Assembly: GCA_910890315.1 (NCBI GenBank)
Contig: CAJVGD010000052.1
Location: forward strand, 185,036-249,035
Source of the DNA: Serendipita indica DSM 11827
Taxonomy: Eukaryota > Basidiomycota > Agaricomycetes > Sebacinales > Serendipitaceae
Reading direction: 5' to 3'
DNA length: 64,000 nucleotides
Shown: positions 34,441 through 45,086 of the stretch, one piece after another
Position numbering within the stretch: position 1 is the stretch's first letter
How the letters are laid out: every line of letters begins with the position of its first letter
Position numbers and translations under genes: made by a program
Notes under the pieces: model-generated
Told to the model about the DNA's origin: nothing
What the model saw: the letters and a program-made list of their open reading frames with translations, nothing else
Databases searched by the model: none

Positions 34441-37066
34441 CACCATTTTTTTTCTTTTCATTTTTTTTTTTTGTTTAATTATTTTGGCAGTGGCACCGCC
34501 AATATAGCACATTGTCTAACTGGAGCCCTTACTGGGTTCCTCGGTTTCATTGGCGCGCATCTCTTGTAGCAGGCAGTTGCTCTCTCTCTCGCCGAGATCT
34601 CCTCTGGGTGTGGCTTGCTACATGCTACTTTTGTTTGCTTTCGATCGCCTTGACTGTCTGTGAAGTTGGTTTGGTTTCGATACGCGTTGTCTCTCTGGTG
34701 AGTTGGTTACTCTCTTTCCCTTCCGTTTGTGTCCTCCTCCGTCCCATCTTCAACCTCCCTGTCCTCCTGATAAACTTCAACGTCTCCTTGATTCCTCCTT
34801 TGTCCTAGTATCTCCGCTGGTTCTCTTGTCTTCACGCAATGCTCCTCCTATCTGCCTCGCGCTGCATTGTACGCTGGGCAGATGTGAGGAGATGAGTTCT
34901 GCATTTCTCCTCTCCACAGTGTGGGCCACGGTGCATCCGCTCTGTTGATGCGGTTCAGATGCTTGTTCAGTCCGATATGTCCTGTACGTAGCTGAATAAG
35001 TGCCGCTGCTTCTGCTCTCGTTAGCTCGTCTGTGATTTGGAGATATTTGTTGGATGGCATTGTCTCGTCGATGGGCCTGGTCCTGTCGTACCGTGCTGAA
35101 GATTTCCACTTGTCGTGTGCTGACTTCCTTGCTGCAAGTTTGAGTTCCTGTCTGAGTGCCGAGATATTCTGGGGAGGTGTCCTTCGTCCATGGTGGGAGT
35201 GTTGTTGCTGTGGATGATCCATCTGTGATGGTCTTCTTGGCCTCCTGTCCGCTGCTTCATTACCTCGATCCTTCATGACCTGGGACCCACGTGAGAGGAT
35301 CTGAGTTGATTGATCCTCGTCTCGTCATCGCTCGCCTCTACGAGTTCTTGTCTACACTTTGATCGTTGCGCAGTTCGTCTATTGCTCTGTGGATCTTGTG
35401 GATGATGTGTTGGCCGGCTTTGGCACTGACGTTCTCCATTCCTTGTATTGCTGCCTGGTTGTCGAGGCTGATCTTGATACGTGGTATGATGATCCTTTCC
35501 ATCTTGGCTAGCTGGACTTGAGTGCATTCCAACGAGTTCTCCTTTGTGTACCGTGTGCTCCGTGTCTTCTCCAAGCAGGAATCTTGCTGACTTTATATCT
35601 CCGTCTGTAGAGTACTGCACCTGCTCCTATCATGCCTTCCATTCCTGAGCCATCCGTATAAACTACTACCCCGCTCGTTGTTGCTGTTGTTGCTGTTGTC
35701 CACCTCTTTCGCTAACATCCGACTCCTCTATTGAGATAGTGAATGGGTTAGTGGCGTTGGGGTTGCGTGATGCTGGGGTGATGGTTTGAGGTCGTCTACT
35801 TTGAGTCGATGGAGTGGAAGATGCGATGTAGGGGGGCGTTGTGCCTGGAGGAGTCCTGATGCTCGTTTCACAAATTTGAGGATGGGTAGCGGGCAGGCTT
35901 GCCAGCCGGGCCGCCGCCTTCTGGCATGTGAGGCGTAGAGTTTCTTCGATTGGTAGCATATTGAGGTGCGCATCAAGGGTATCTCCTGCTGTTGTGCGGA
36001 TAGCGCCTGTGATACCGATGGCGGCTCTACGTTGGACGGCTTGCAGCTTCTTGGTGATGGCTACGGATCCCATCCGGCGTGCGGAGTCTGGCTTGGTGTA
36101 CAGTGGGGTGTACCAGATGTCTGCAGCGTATGTGATGCGAGGAATGGCAACGGAGTTGAAGAGTTGGCGGCCTGAGCGGATTGGGAGGCCATGGAATGCC
36201 CTGTGTATACGCAAGAATAGTGAGGTCCACTTTACTGCCCTTGTGTGCACGAGCTCCTGGTGCTTGTTCCACCGCAGTGACTGGTCGATCACACTACCCG
36301 CAACTGCAACTGTCAGGCTGAATCGTTACTGTTGACGTTCTGCCATTGCTGTCCTTTGGCCTCGAGGACCAGGGATGTGAGCCTTTGCGCTTTTCGGATG
36401 ACATGGTGAAGTCGACAAGCCCGAGTTTGTTGTTCTGAGTGGTGAGGAAGTGCGAACGTGACCAGTCTAGTACGCCTCCTTCACGTTCCATCATGTCCTT
36501 CAGTCCGAGGTGCGTGTCGTGGAAGTTCTGGCCAATGGCGATCAGGGTAGAGTCGTCCACAAACCCGAGGGTGAGCTGGTCCTTGCTGTTTGCGATTCCA
36601 GTAGTGGGGCAATGTAGAATAGGTAGAGGATCATCGAGTGGGCATCCTTGGCTGTTCGCTGGTGATAGCGCGGGGTGCGGAGTGCACCTCGTCGAATTTG
36701 AGGCGCGTGGATCTGCCTGTCAGCATGTTCTCGAGAGTCTGCACATACTCCTCTGGGATCTTTTTGCTCATGTTCTGCATGAGGACTGGCTTGACAACAT
36801 TGGGGAATGCTGCTTGGATGTCGAGAAACAGTGCACACCTTGACTCCTCCATGCCTTCTGATTGTGCTTGTGAGAAGGTGAAGGGCGTCCGTTGTTGTCC
36901 TTCCTGGTCGACCACCGAACTGAGAGTGTGGGAGCAGTGCATAGTGCTCGGACATGTAGGTGAGGTCCTCCGCCATGAGTGCCAAGAGAAGCTTTCCGAG
37001 GGTGTTGAGGAGCGCGATCGGTCGGTACGCTTTGGCTATATTGTACGCTGGCTTCCCTGGCTTTCC
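34441..37066 (-). mobile_element. 5'-truncated LINE (family A): RT C-terminal half, RNase H, 3' UTR
   Basis: The minus strand matches the LINE at 43-49 kb from the RT fingers (KPGKPAYNIAKAYRPIALL) to the poly-A, present here as T-rich DNA at 34446-34480. The RT active-site motif is intact (FVDDSTLIAIG), unlike the full-length copy. RNase H and the C-terminal Cys/His region (HICPAYNAARG) are split over several frames. It is inserted into copia element 3. Its 5' junction at about 37066 does not return to copia sequence, so a deletion accompanied or followed the insertion. Confidence 0.85.
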
Positions 37067-37373
37067 ATCAGGAAAATCTGTGGATCTAATTAGCGCACCA
37101 GTAGCGTTTGTTCTAATGGTTGGCAAGTTTAGCCTTATATAAGTCTAAATGTAGCTAATAGATGGCTTACCACCAGTTAATTAGCCTAAGTCTGTATTGA
37201 TTGGACTACCAGTGTAATGAATAGCACTTACATGTTCTCACTCTCTTCAGAATGAGCGATGTCTACGTGGAAATTGCATATTCACCCTTAGACTCTTTCT
37301 TAAAACTCAGTGCTCCCTTCTCAGCTCATGTGAAATATATATTATTCCTATTGTAAGCTAAACAGGACCCTCT

Positions 37374-37631
37374 ATGGCGCCAAATTCCGCCGGAAATGAG
37401 AGTCGCTTACCCGAGTCACCTGTGCAACAACAGTTTCTGCCCAAGCCTCGCATGATTGGGCTGGCCAGTACCGTCCCATCCTCTTCGCAAACTATAACAT
37501 TGTACTCTGGTGGTGAGAGCGATGCAGACTCAAGCGAGTGTAATCTCGACCCGCGACCCCAATTGAGCACGCGAGTATCAGGAAGGGACATGTTGACAAA
37601 AATTGATCCTCTTCAATCTATAATGGCATAA
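37374..37631 (+). CDS. hypothetical protein, 85 aa
   Basis: An ATG-started single-exon frame of 85 codons, Ser/Pro-rich (TVPSSSQTITLYSGGESDAD), with no known motif, signal peptide or membrane segment. Flanking DNA (37067-37373) has nothing recognisable. It may be a genuine small gene, one exon of a larger one, or chance. Confidence 0.25.
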   Translation: MAPNSAGNESRLPESPVQQQFLPKPRMIGLASTVPSSSQTITLYSGGESDADSSECNLDPRPQLSTRVSGRDMLTKIDPLQSIMA

Positions 37632-37799
37632 TCAACGACTGGCACACGCTTCCATCATGAACAAAGAGAATACTTATGTCCATTTTGGCTTTGAAAGGAG
37701 AGACAAAGAGAAGCGACTTGTTCTTGAACAGTCGAGTGAGAGTGCCCGGATTCTCATGCATATCACGCAGAGACTGCGGGTGGTCGCCCTGTGGGAGGA

Positions 37800-40380
37800 T
37801 TAAGCACCAACGGCGCTATACCAAGATAGGCATATATGCAACCCATACGCACCGGAACATGAGAGACTTTGTGAGCATAAAACCTCCCGACAAAATTGAA
37901 TAGTGACGCATGGAAACAGATGCTGAGATGGCGCTCAAAACTTGCTGGCGCAGTTCACGCACGAGAGAGTGGAGGTCGATGTAAAGTGGGTCCTTGGACA
38001 AAGAGCGATATGCTTCTGGTTTACGTGTGACCGAGTTGCTGTCAAAAGGCGGCACCAGCGACAGACTTGGATCGTCAGACGGTCAGCATGATGCCTTTTC
38101 AGGTCAAAGGGACCAGCTCACCAGTCCCGTAGTCGTCCTAATGAAGCAAACGAGGAAGAATTCACCCATTGCCTAAGCCAGATCTCGTCTCGGCAGTGAG
38201 TATATACCCGACGGCATCAATGCTTCGTGCACGTATTCAGTCGTACTCAGGTAGGATTCATAGACGCGTGCATGAATGAGAGCAAATCTGCCAGATATGA
38301 GAAATCCAAGTGTGCGAGGTGATGTCCAGCTGTTGTAGCCTGCAGAGAAGCCAATAACGAGCACGGCCGTTCCGCCCATCAAGAGGAACCTGAGAGTTGA
38401 CGCTAATGAGATTTTTATAGACCTCTAGGTGTAAGACTCACAACCCAATGTAGTCAAAAGTTCGATACGCCTGCCTGAACACTTCACGTCTTGTCCGGGT
38501 CTTCTGAACAATCCGGGAGTCTGCGAACGAGCTTAATTTGCCGAAGAAGATACCAAACGACCGTTAGAGCTGCAAGAAAGATTGGAATATTGATAAAGAC
38601 TGCCCAGAGGGCGCGAGAGTCAGCCAAGTCGATGACCGTACAAGCTGCAATGGACACTCACAAACCCATCGACACGAGACCTTACCTGATGCATCGTCCA
38701 GGGCATAATCATACTATCATATTTGCATCATCCATCAAATAAAGGGCGGTGATCTGATAAACCGGTAATTGTTGGCCGAAACAACAGAAGAGTGGGGCGG
38801 TAGTTTGACAATGATAGTTGCCAAAGGTGGGCGCCGTGATTTGGACAAGAATCGAGGGTGGTCAAGGGAGATGCGGTCGGGCAGAAACCCAAGTAGCGAG
38901 GTTGAAAGACAAGCTCAGGGCACGCATTGGTCGAGCGAGCCATGGTAAATGGAGTTGTCAGTTGCGATGCAGCAGGCAGTAGCCCCAGAAGGAATCGAAA
39001 CAGTGAAATCGAGCGAGCCGAGTTCGCGCGCAACGAAGAGGAAGTCGACAAATGCGAGAACAAACGTCAGTATTATGACTGGTATCGACGGCATTCAAGA
39101 GAATGACAAGGGAAGGAGAAGCTAGTGCCCATCAAGCTGCTCCCTCAGCTCACTTGAGTGGCAGGTCGGGCCCAGAGCGCAACAGGAGCGCAACAAATAT
39201 GTAGATAAGGCGGATGGAGAACGGAGGAGGATGCCCAAATGGGAAAGAAGGAACTCACCCGTGAACAGACCACCAAGAATCAGGTAACACTGAGGGCTTG
39301 AGACCATTTAGCACGTGTGCCTGGTGGGACAACGTCCGTAGTTAGTATCCAGACGCTATTGACGATGCCACCGCCTCCAATGCGGGAGAGCGCGCGAGAG
39401 AGAATAAGGAAGCGCATGCTCTGGCGATAGGACCGAGGCGAGCAGACGGATGGTGATGGCCGGGTCACAGTCAGAGATTCAGATCTGTTACAACTCAGGG
39501 AGCAACTCACCTGCGCAGCATCGCACAGGGCAGACTTGATGAGGAAGATGACCGTGCTTGCATAGATGACCGGTTATACTATTGTCATCGTTTGCATTAT
39601 CAACATCAGGTGGTCAGTCACGAGTATGCATGCACAGGAATACTGCTTACCCATCCCCCAGCAATATCGGCAAAGCTTGCCATATAGAGGCTGAAATGCC
39701 GTCTGCGTAAGCAGATATGCAACCGGAACCCATGCATATTCATTCTGTGACCTGTGCAGCTCGGCGACAATTGTGGGTAAGCTCGTCAATACAATTGTCT
39801 CGGGACGCGGTCAGTGGCAGACGAGCTGTCCGGGAACGAATACGAACCGCATCGCCCGTAGCCAGAAACTGATTAAACATCAATCTAGAACATGAAAATC
39901 AACGTGTCAGAATGAATGACCCATGCCGAACTAAGAAGAGAAGCGGGTCCGTACGTGATCACGATGCAGAGCGTTGTTCGGAAAGGGAGAGCTGTCTCGA
40001 GCGTCTCCGAGCTTGCACAGACCATCTTTTCCTTTGTTGTCGTCACTCGGGGTGCGTTGAGCGAGATGGGAGCTGAAAGGGAGCGCGCAGAGACGCGTGT
40101 CAGGAACGGGCACGGAGGTGTAGACGACAAAGACGAACATTTTGCACGCGTTGTAGTCGTGCTGTGAAGTATAGCATAGTCTTGCGGGTGCATCGTCGAC
40201 GCGTTTGAGACTGGCGAGGCAAGCGACAACTCGTCGATCAGTAGATGACTGGAAGATGAGCACTTTAACACGGAACAATATCTCTTTGATCTCTGATAAA
40301 TCATTTCCAACTGCGTTGTGATCGTGTTGTGTCCGTCGAACTGCTGGAGAGGGACACGAGGAGGCTCCATTGTCGATGTA
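37800..40380 (-). pseudogene. MFS multidrug-type transporter, degraded
   Basis: Minus-strand pieces in the expected order match a 14-helix drug:H+ antiporter: LPTIVAELHRSQNEYAWVPV and LLTQTAFQPLYGKL, then an exon VIFLIKSALCDAAQ, then MRFLILSRALSRIGGGGIV and RAKWSQALSVTW, then transmembrane-like GGTAVLVIGFSAG and MGEFFLVCFIRTTTG, and a C-terminal PLYIDLHSLVRELRQQVLSAI. Introns with good borders separate several pieces. The frame is broken inside PLYGKL (one extra base) and after WSQALSV, where several residues are missing before LILGGLFT. The N-terminal frame at 39885-40400 has no convincing MFS motif. Such pumps export drugs or metabolites at the plasma membrane; this copy is unlikely to work. 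Confidence 0.65.
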
Positions 40381-40855
40381 TGACACGCGAACTCATCCAA
40401 GTTTTCTCTTCATATTCCCATTTCGAACTTGAGCGTGTTTCTGCGGCAATTCGAGTCATTCGATGGTTTCAATGCTGATTATTGGCGACCGCCCACTCAT
40501 GAAAACTAAGCGCGACCATGAAGCTTGAGTAGTTTGAAGCAGTTGTTAGCAGCTGTTCAACGGTATTCTGTCGCGCTAACGCACCAAAAATGAGTGAGAG
40601 GAAGTCTCCAAACCAAAACCCCTGCGTCGTTGATTGGATTTGAATGGAGTGAGGAGTATCTCTTGAAGTCTTCAAACCAAATTGATGGAATTTCGTGAGG
40701 GTTTAATGGTGTTTTCCCGAAAATGAATGTTGTCGTCGAGGTCAAGTTCTGTCAGTGGCAGTCGACCGTATCGCGGACGTTTCGCGCCGAGCTGAAAGTT
40801 ATACACTACAGTGAATACTTTAGGTATTCGTTCGATCGGAGCTATCAGTACTGGC
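40381..40855. other. intergenic, nothing recognised
   Basis: Only short frames. It lies between the transporter pseudogene and the copia element 2 LTR. Confidence 0.4.
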
Positions 40856-41109
40856 TGTTGGAAGCGCAAGCACGGCTGACACGAAGAGTCAGCGGAGCCA
40901 GGCTCTCCGCAGGCTAATCACTATAGCCTCATAGTTTATCCTAGTTAGTCATCATCAGCTCGAGCATGTATATAAGAAGCTATGAGCTGCGTCTCGATCT
41001 AATATAGAACTTATCTCCCCACTCTCATTCGTCTACCAGGACTCACCGCCTGAAGAGTCTCTGCGTATATATTCGCTCTACATAATCTGTACACACATAG
41101 TATTCTACA
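40856..41109 (+). repeat. 5' LTR of copia element 2 (254 bp)
   Basis: It starts TGTTGGAAGCG and ends ATTCTACA, followed directly by the primer site GGTTATGAGCCC (41110). A TATA-like CATGTATATAAGAAG lies near 40965. No other copy of this LTR is in the window, so the start is inferred from the TG border and spacing. Confidence 0.7.
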
Positions 41110-41200
41110 GGTTATGAGCCCTGAGCTCTAACCATCGACAAAACGATTACACCCCTATTTGTCAGACTCTTTATAATACACATATCAGCAAGCGATCGCC

Positions 41201-43245
41201 ATGGGAGAATACAAACCATCATATACAATCGATAGACTCAACTCGGGAAACTGGGAGTCGTGGAGACTTCACATGCAGGCGCTCCTAGAAGAGCGAGAGC
41301 TCTGGGATATCGTCACAGGTGCATCACCCAAACCAGTCACAGGTCCAACAGAATCGGACACGCAAAAGGTGGCACTGGAGGAGTGGAATAAGAAGGATGG
41401 AAAGGCCAGGCGACAGATGATTCTGTGCATGGATAGCAGCGAGCTGCGTGGTACAAGCGGAGCCACTACTTCGAAAGCACTATGGGATCTGTTGGTCTCA
41501 CGGAAGGAGTCGGCAGGAAGTGCTGGGCTGAATAGTGCGCTAGCATCGCTATTCCAAGCGAAGGCCGAAACTGAGGCAGACATTCCGGAGCATCTTACAA
41601 AGATCAAAGAACTCCAAGCGCGTATCAACACCTACGGGTTAAAATATGCGCTTAATCTGCCCGATTGGATGTTTACGGCAATCATGATCAACACTTTACC
41701 AAGTTCTTGGGAGGCGTTTACTAATGCGTATGCGGGGTCCCTAGTTGCCAAGAAAAGTGACGAAGAGGCTTCCCCATATCGTGTTAGCTCTCAGGAGATG
41801 GAATCAATCCTTATGGATGAGTGGAGACGACGAAACCCCAGCGGCACAGTGGTTGAAGAGACGGCACTCTTCACAAAGCAAAATGGGAATAATAGGGGAA
41901 TTAGGACGAATGAAAAGATGAAGTGCTTCAATTGCAATAAAATGGGGCACAAAAAGGAGGATTGCTGGGCACCCGGAGGTGGCTCAGAAGGAAAAGGGCC
42001 AAGGCAGAAATCGTCAAATGGTGGAAGGGGAGGTGGCCATAGAGCCAACTTCACTGACGTTGACAAAAACCCATTCAAATTGGTGTACTCAATAGAATCA
42101 AGCGAAGCCTTTACTCCTTATACGTGGCTTGCTGATTCAGCGTCATCAACACATCTCGCATTAAAGCGGGAGTTCTTCACGGAATACGAACCACTAAACA
42201 ACATGACGATTCGACCCATATCTGGAACACCAATACCCGCTGCAGGTCGCGGCACAGTTTTGCTAGATTTTGATCTAGGAACGTCACGGATTACCCATAC
42301 GCTGAAAGACGTCTTACACGTCCCAAATGCAAAGCATAACCTTGTTTCGACAAGCAGAATCGACGCGGCAGGCCTACACATGGTATATGGTGGCGGCATG
42401 TGCCAAATCACAAGAGGAAGGCGTATAATGGGGACCGGACGATGCGTACAAGGAATGTACGTACTAGATGCGAAAGCAAGAGGGCGCATGGAGCGCATAA
42501 TGACCGTATCGGAGGAGAAAAGCATTGGCTGGGACGAACTACACCGGCGTTTTGGGCATGTATCGACAGCAGCGCTGATGGAAATGAAGAAGAAGGGCAT
42601 GGTTAATGGATTAAACGTCGACGAGACGAGCAAAATGACGGATTGCGAGGCATGCATCAAGTCAAAGCTTGCGCACCGTCCATTTCCAGCTGAGGCATCA
42701 ACAAGGGCAGACAAGCCTGGAGAAAGAACCTACAGCGACCTGTGGGGACCATGTCAGACAACAAGCATAGGAGGAGCACGATATTTTATGACGCTCACCG
42801 ACGATTATTCACGCCGATGCTGTGTAATATTCCTACGAGACAAATCACAGGCAGCAGAGCGTATGAAGGAGTACATCACCTGGGTCAAACGACGATGGGA
42901 TCGACAACCAAAGGTGATAGGAGTGGATAATGGGAGAGAATTTGTCAACCAGACGCTGCAGAGTTGGTGCCAGAGCCAAGGCATCGAACTTCAAAAGACA
43001 GCACCTTACTCACCCAGTCAAAATGGCGTTGCCGAGCGATTCAACCGCACACTAGTCGAGCTATCACGAGCTATGTTGATAGCAAGGAACCTACCGAACT
43101 ACCTGTGGGCAGAGGCAGTCAGATATGCGGCCTATGTGCGTGGATGCGTACCCTCGAAAGCTCTGGGGGACATCACACCACATGAGGCATGGACTGGCCA
43201 GAAACCAGATGTAGTGCACTTGAGAGAGTTTGGCGCAAGGACTTT
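41201..43245 (+). mobile_element. Ty1/copia element 2, gag-protease-integrase in one open frame
   Basis: One uninterrupted frame from the ATG at 41201 encodes gag (LNSGNWESWRLHMQALL), a zinc knuckle CFNCNKMGHKKEDC, a protease-type WLADSASSTHLA (the usual DSGAS becomes DSASS), pre-integrase HRRFGHVSTAALM, CEACIKSKLAHRPF, and integrase DDYSRRCCV, VIGVDNGREF, YSPSQNGVAERFN. It stops being copia around 43245, where the 5' end of a LINE joins in frame and leads to a stop at 43426. RT and RNase H are absent. Of the copia elements here this has the best preserved coding frame, so it was probably interrupted recently. Confidence 0.88.
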
Positions 43246-43358
43246 TGGACCTAACCACCTGCGCGGCGTCAGCGACCAAACTAGATCATACGACACGAAG
43301 GGGTCGAACCAGCATATATCAAACGTAGTAGAGCAATTCGAGCAGGAGGCCGACCGGC

Positions 43359-45086
43359 ATGGCAGCGACAGGGAGCGCAGCAGCGAGGAGAAGCCAAATG
43401 AGGTCGGAGATGACAGGAATAGATAAAGAGATAGTACACGATAGGGACTCAGCAATCAAATACATGAAGAAGCGAGGATGGTTAGAGGATGACACGACCA
43501 TCACAACAGTGCTCATGGCGGACATCTGTCGGCAGGCAGCGGAAAAAGCGGGAGTGAGTCAAGAAGCGAAACACATGCTGAAAGCCTTCTCTTTTGTGCT
43601 CGAGACGGCAGCAGTGGACCCTCTCCTCGAAAGCTTCAACAAGACAGCTACCGCAAAACTCGATAGCCTAGTCGACGCGACAAAGCTGAAGCTCAGCCAA
43701 ACTATCGAGTCAACCACCAAGCACCTGGACGCCGTCAGCTTGAAGTACAGCGAACTCACCATCTCAGCTTCCGAAGCGGTCGCGGCTCTCAAAGCGGCAC
43801 CAGTTCATCGACTGTACAGCCAAGCACTAGCAAGCAATGCATGCACCAAGCTCAGCCAATCCCTCATCCTCGACGACGCCAAAGCAATCAACATAGTCAA
43901 CGCTAGGGAACGACTAGTCCTATTCAACACTCCAAGCGCCGTCGCAAAGGAACGAGGAATATACACTAGGGACGACATCAACGCTTACAAGGACACACTC
44001 AACGTAGCGCTAGAGAAACTCACGGATGGAGCAAGCAAGAAGCGGATAGTAGGCTTGTGCATTATACGCACCGGGATGCTCCTGGAGCTGGACTCTGCAG
44101 AATCCGCTAGGTGGCTAAAGGAGAATAACAGGTGCGCAGAGATGGTAAAGAAGGCTTACATCTCGAGAGAAGAAGAAACGAAAGTCATCCCTCGCGCGCA
44201 CGAGCTGATGGTACGCTTCATCCCTGTGGACTTCGACCCCCACGAAGAGGAAAGCCTGCACTCAGTGGAATTGGAGAACGGCCTACCGCCACACTCAATC
44301 ATCTCTGCATCCTGGATCAAGGACCCGTCAAGGAGGTACGAAGGACAAGGATACGCCAATGTCAAGATCAACTGCGCCTCACCCAAAGTAGCCAACCACA
44401 TGATCCTCGGCCCCACAAGAATTGGTAACCACTCCGTCAAGGTGCAAAAAGAACATAGGTTAGTACCCATCTGCGCCAAATGTTCTCACCATGACCACTT
44501 CCTGGCGGCATGCAAGGTGGAGAGGTTCACCTGCCGATTCTGCGCGCAAGAGCACAGCTCTTGGGACTGTCCGGACAAAACGCAGACCAAATGCACCCCA
44601 TGCGGGTCCAGCCGACACTCCTCCGGGGACGAAAGGTGCATAGAAAGCAAGTCCAGACAGGACAGGCAAGCGGAACATGCGCCAGAAACGAGATCCAAAT
44701 TCTTCTTCACCAAGGACCGATGGACATATAACGAGTCAATCAATGCCCCATGGAACTCGGGATACCTGCGCCCAGAGATCGAGACCGAGACCTCGCAAGA
44801 ACAAGCAGGCAAGCAGCTCACAACGGCGGCTGCCAATGCCTCACAGGGAGTCACCAACAAGTCCAGAAAGATCAACCAGATGAAAAACCGACAGATAACA
44901 CTTGCCCAATACGGCATCCCAACACAAGCCGCACGAAGCGTCCAGCACCCCGGGCCAACTCCCAAGACCCAAACCACCCCCGATTCATCGCAAGAAACAA
45001 CCTCTTCACCATCCTCACTGCCCCCCGCTCAAACCCAGCCATCCATCGCGACCAGTAATGCCCGGCCAACCGACCCCTCTGCATGA
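43359..45086 (+). CDS. LINE ORF1, gag-like RNA-binding protein, 575 aa
   Basis: Intact ATG-started frame. The N-terminal half is helical (coiled-coil-like, DSLVDATKLKLSQTIESTTK), which would support multimerisation. The C-terminal half has three Cys/His clusters: CAKCSHHDHFLAAC, CRFCAQEHSSWDC and CTPCGSSRHSSGDERC. A Gln/Thr/Pro-rich tail follows. Such proteins coat element RNA. The stop TGA overlaps the ORF2 start as ATGA (45083-45086). A longer upstream open frame is copia-derived, so 43359 is the best start. Confidence 0.85.
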   Translation: MAATGSAAARRSQMRSEMTGIDKEIVHDRDSAIKYMKKRGWLEDDTTITTVLMADICRQAAEKAGVSQEAKHMLKAFSFVLETAAVDPLLESFNKTATAKLDSLVDATKLKLSQTIESTTKHLDAVSLKYSELTISASEAVAALKAAPVHRLYSQALASNACTKLSQSLILDDAKAINIVNARERLVLFNTPSAVAKERGIYTRDDINAYKDTLNVALEKLTDGASKKRIVGLCIIRTGMLLELDSAESARWLKENNRCAEMVKKAYISREEETKVIPRAHELMVRFIPVDFDPHEEESLHSVELENGLPPHSIISASWIKDPSRRYEGQGYANVKINCASPKVANHMILGPTRIGNHSVKVQKEHRLVPICAKCSHHDHFLAACKVERFTCRFCAQEHSSWDCPDKTQTKCTPCGSSRHSSGDERCIESKSRQDRQAEHAPETRSKFFFTKDRWTYNESINAPWNSGYLRPEIETETSQEQAGKQLTTAAANASQGVTNKSRKINQMKNRQITLAQYGIPTQAARSVQHPGPTPKTQTTPDSSQETTSSPSSLPPAQTQPSIATSNARPTDPSA

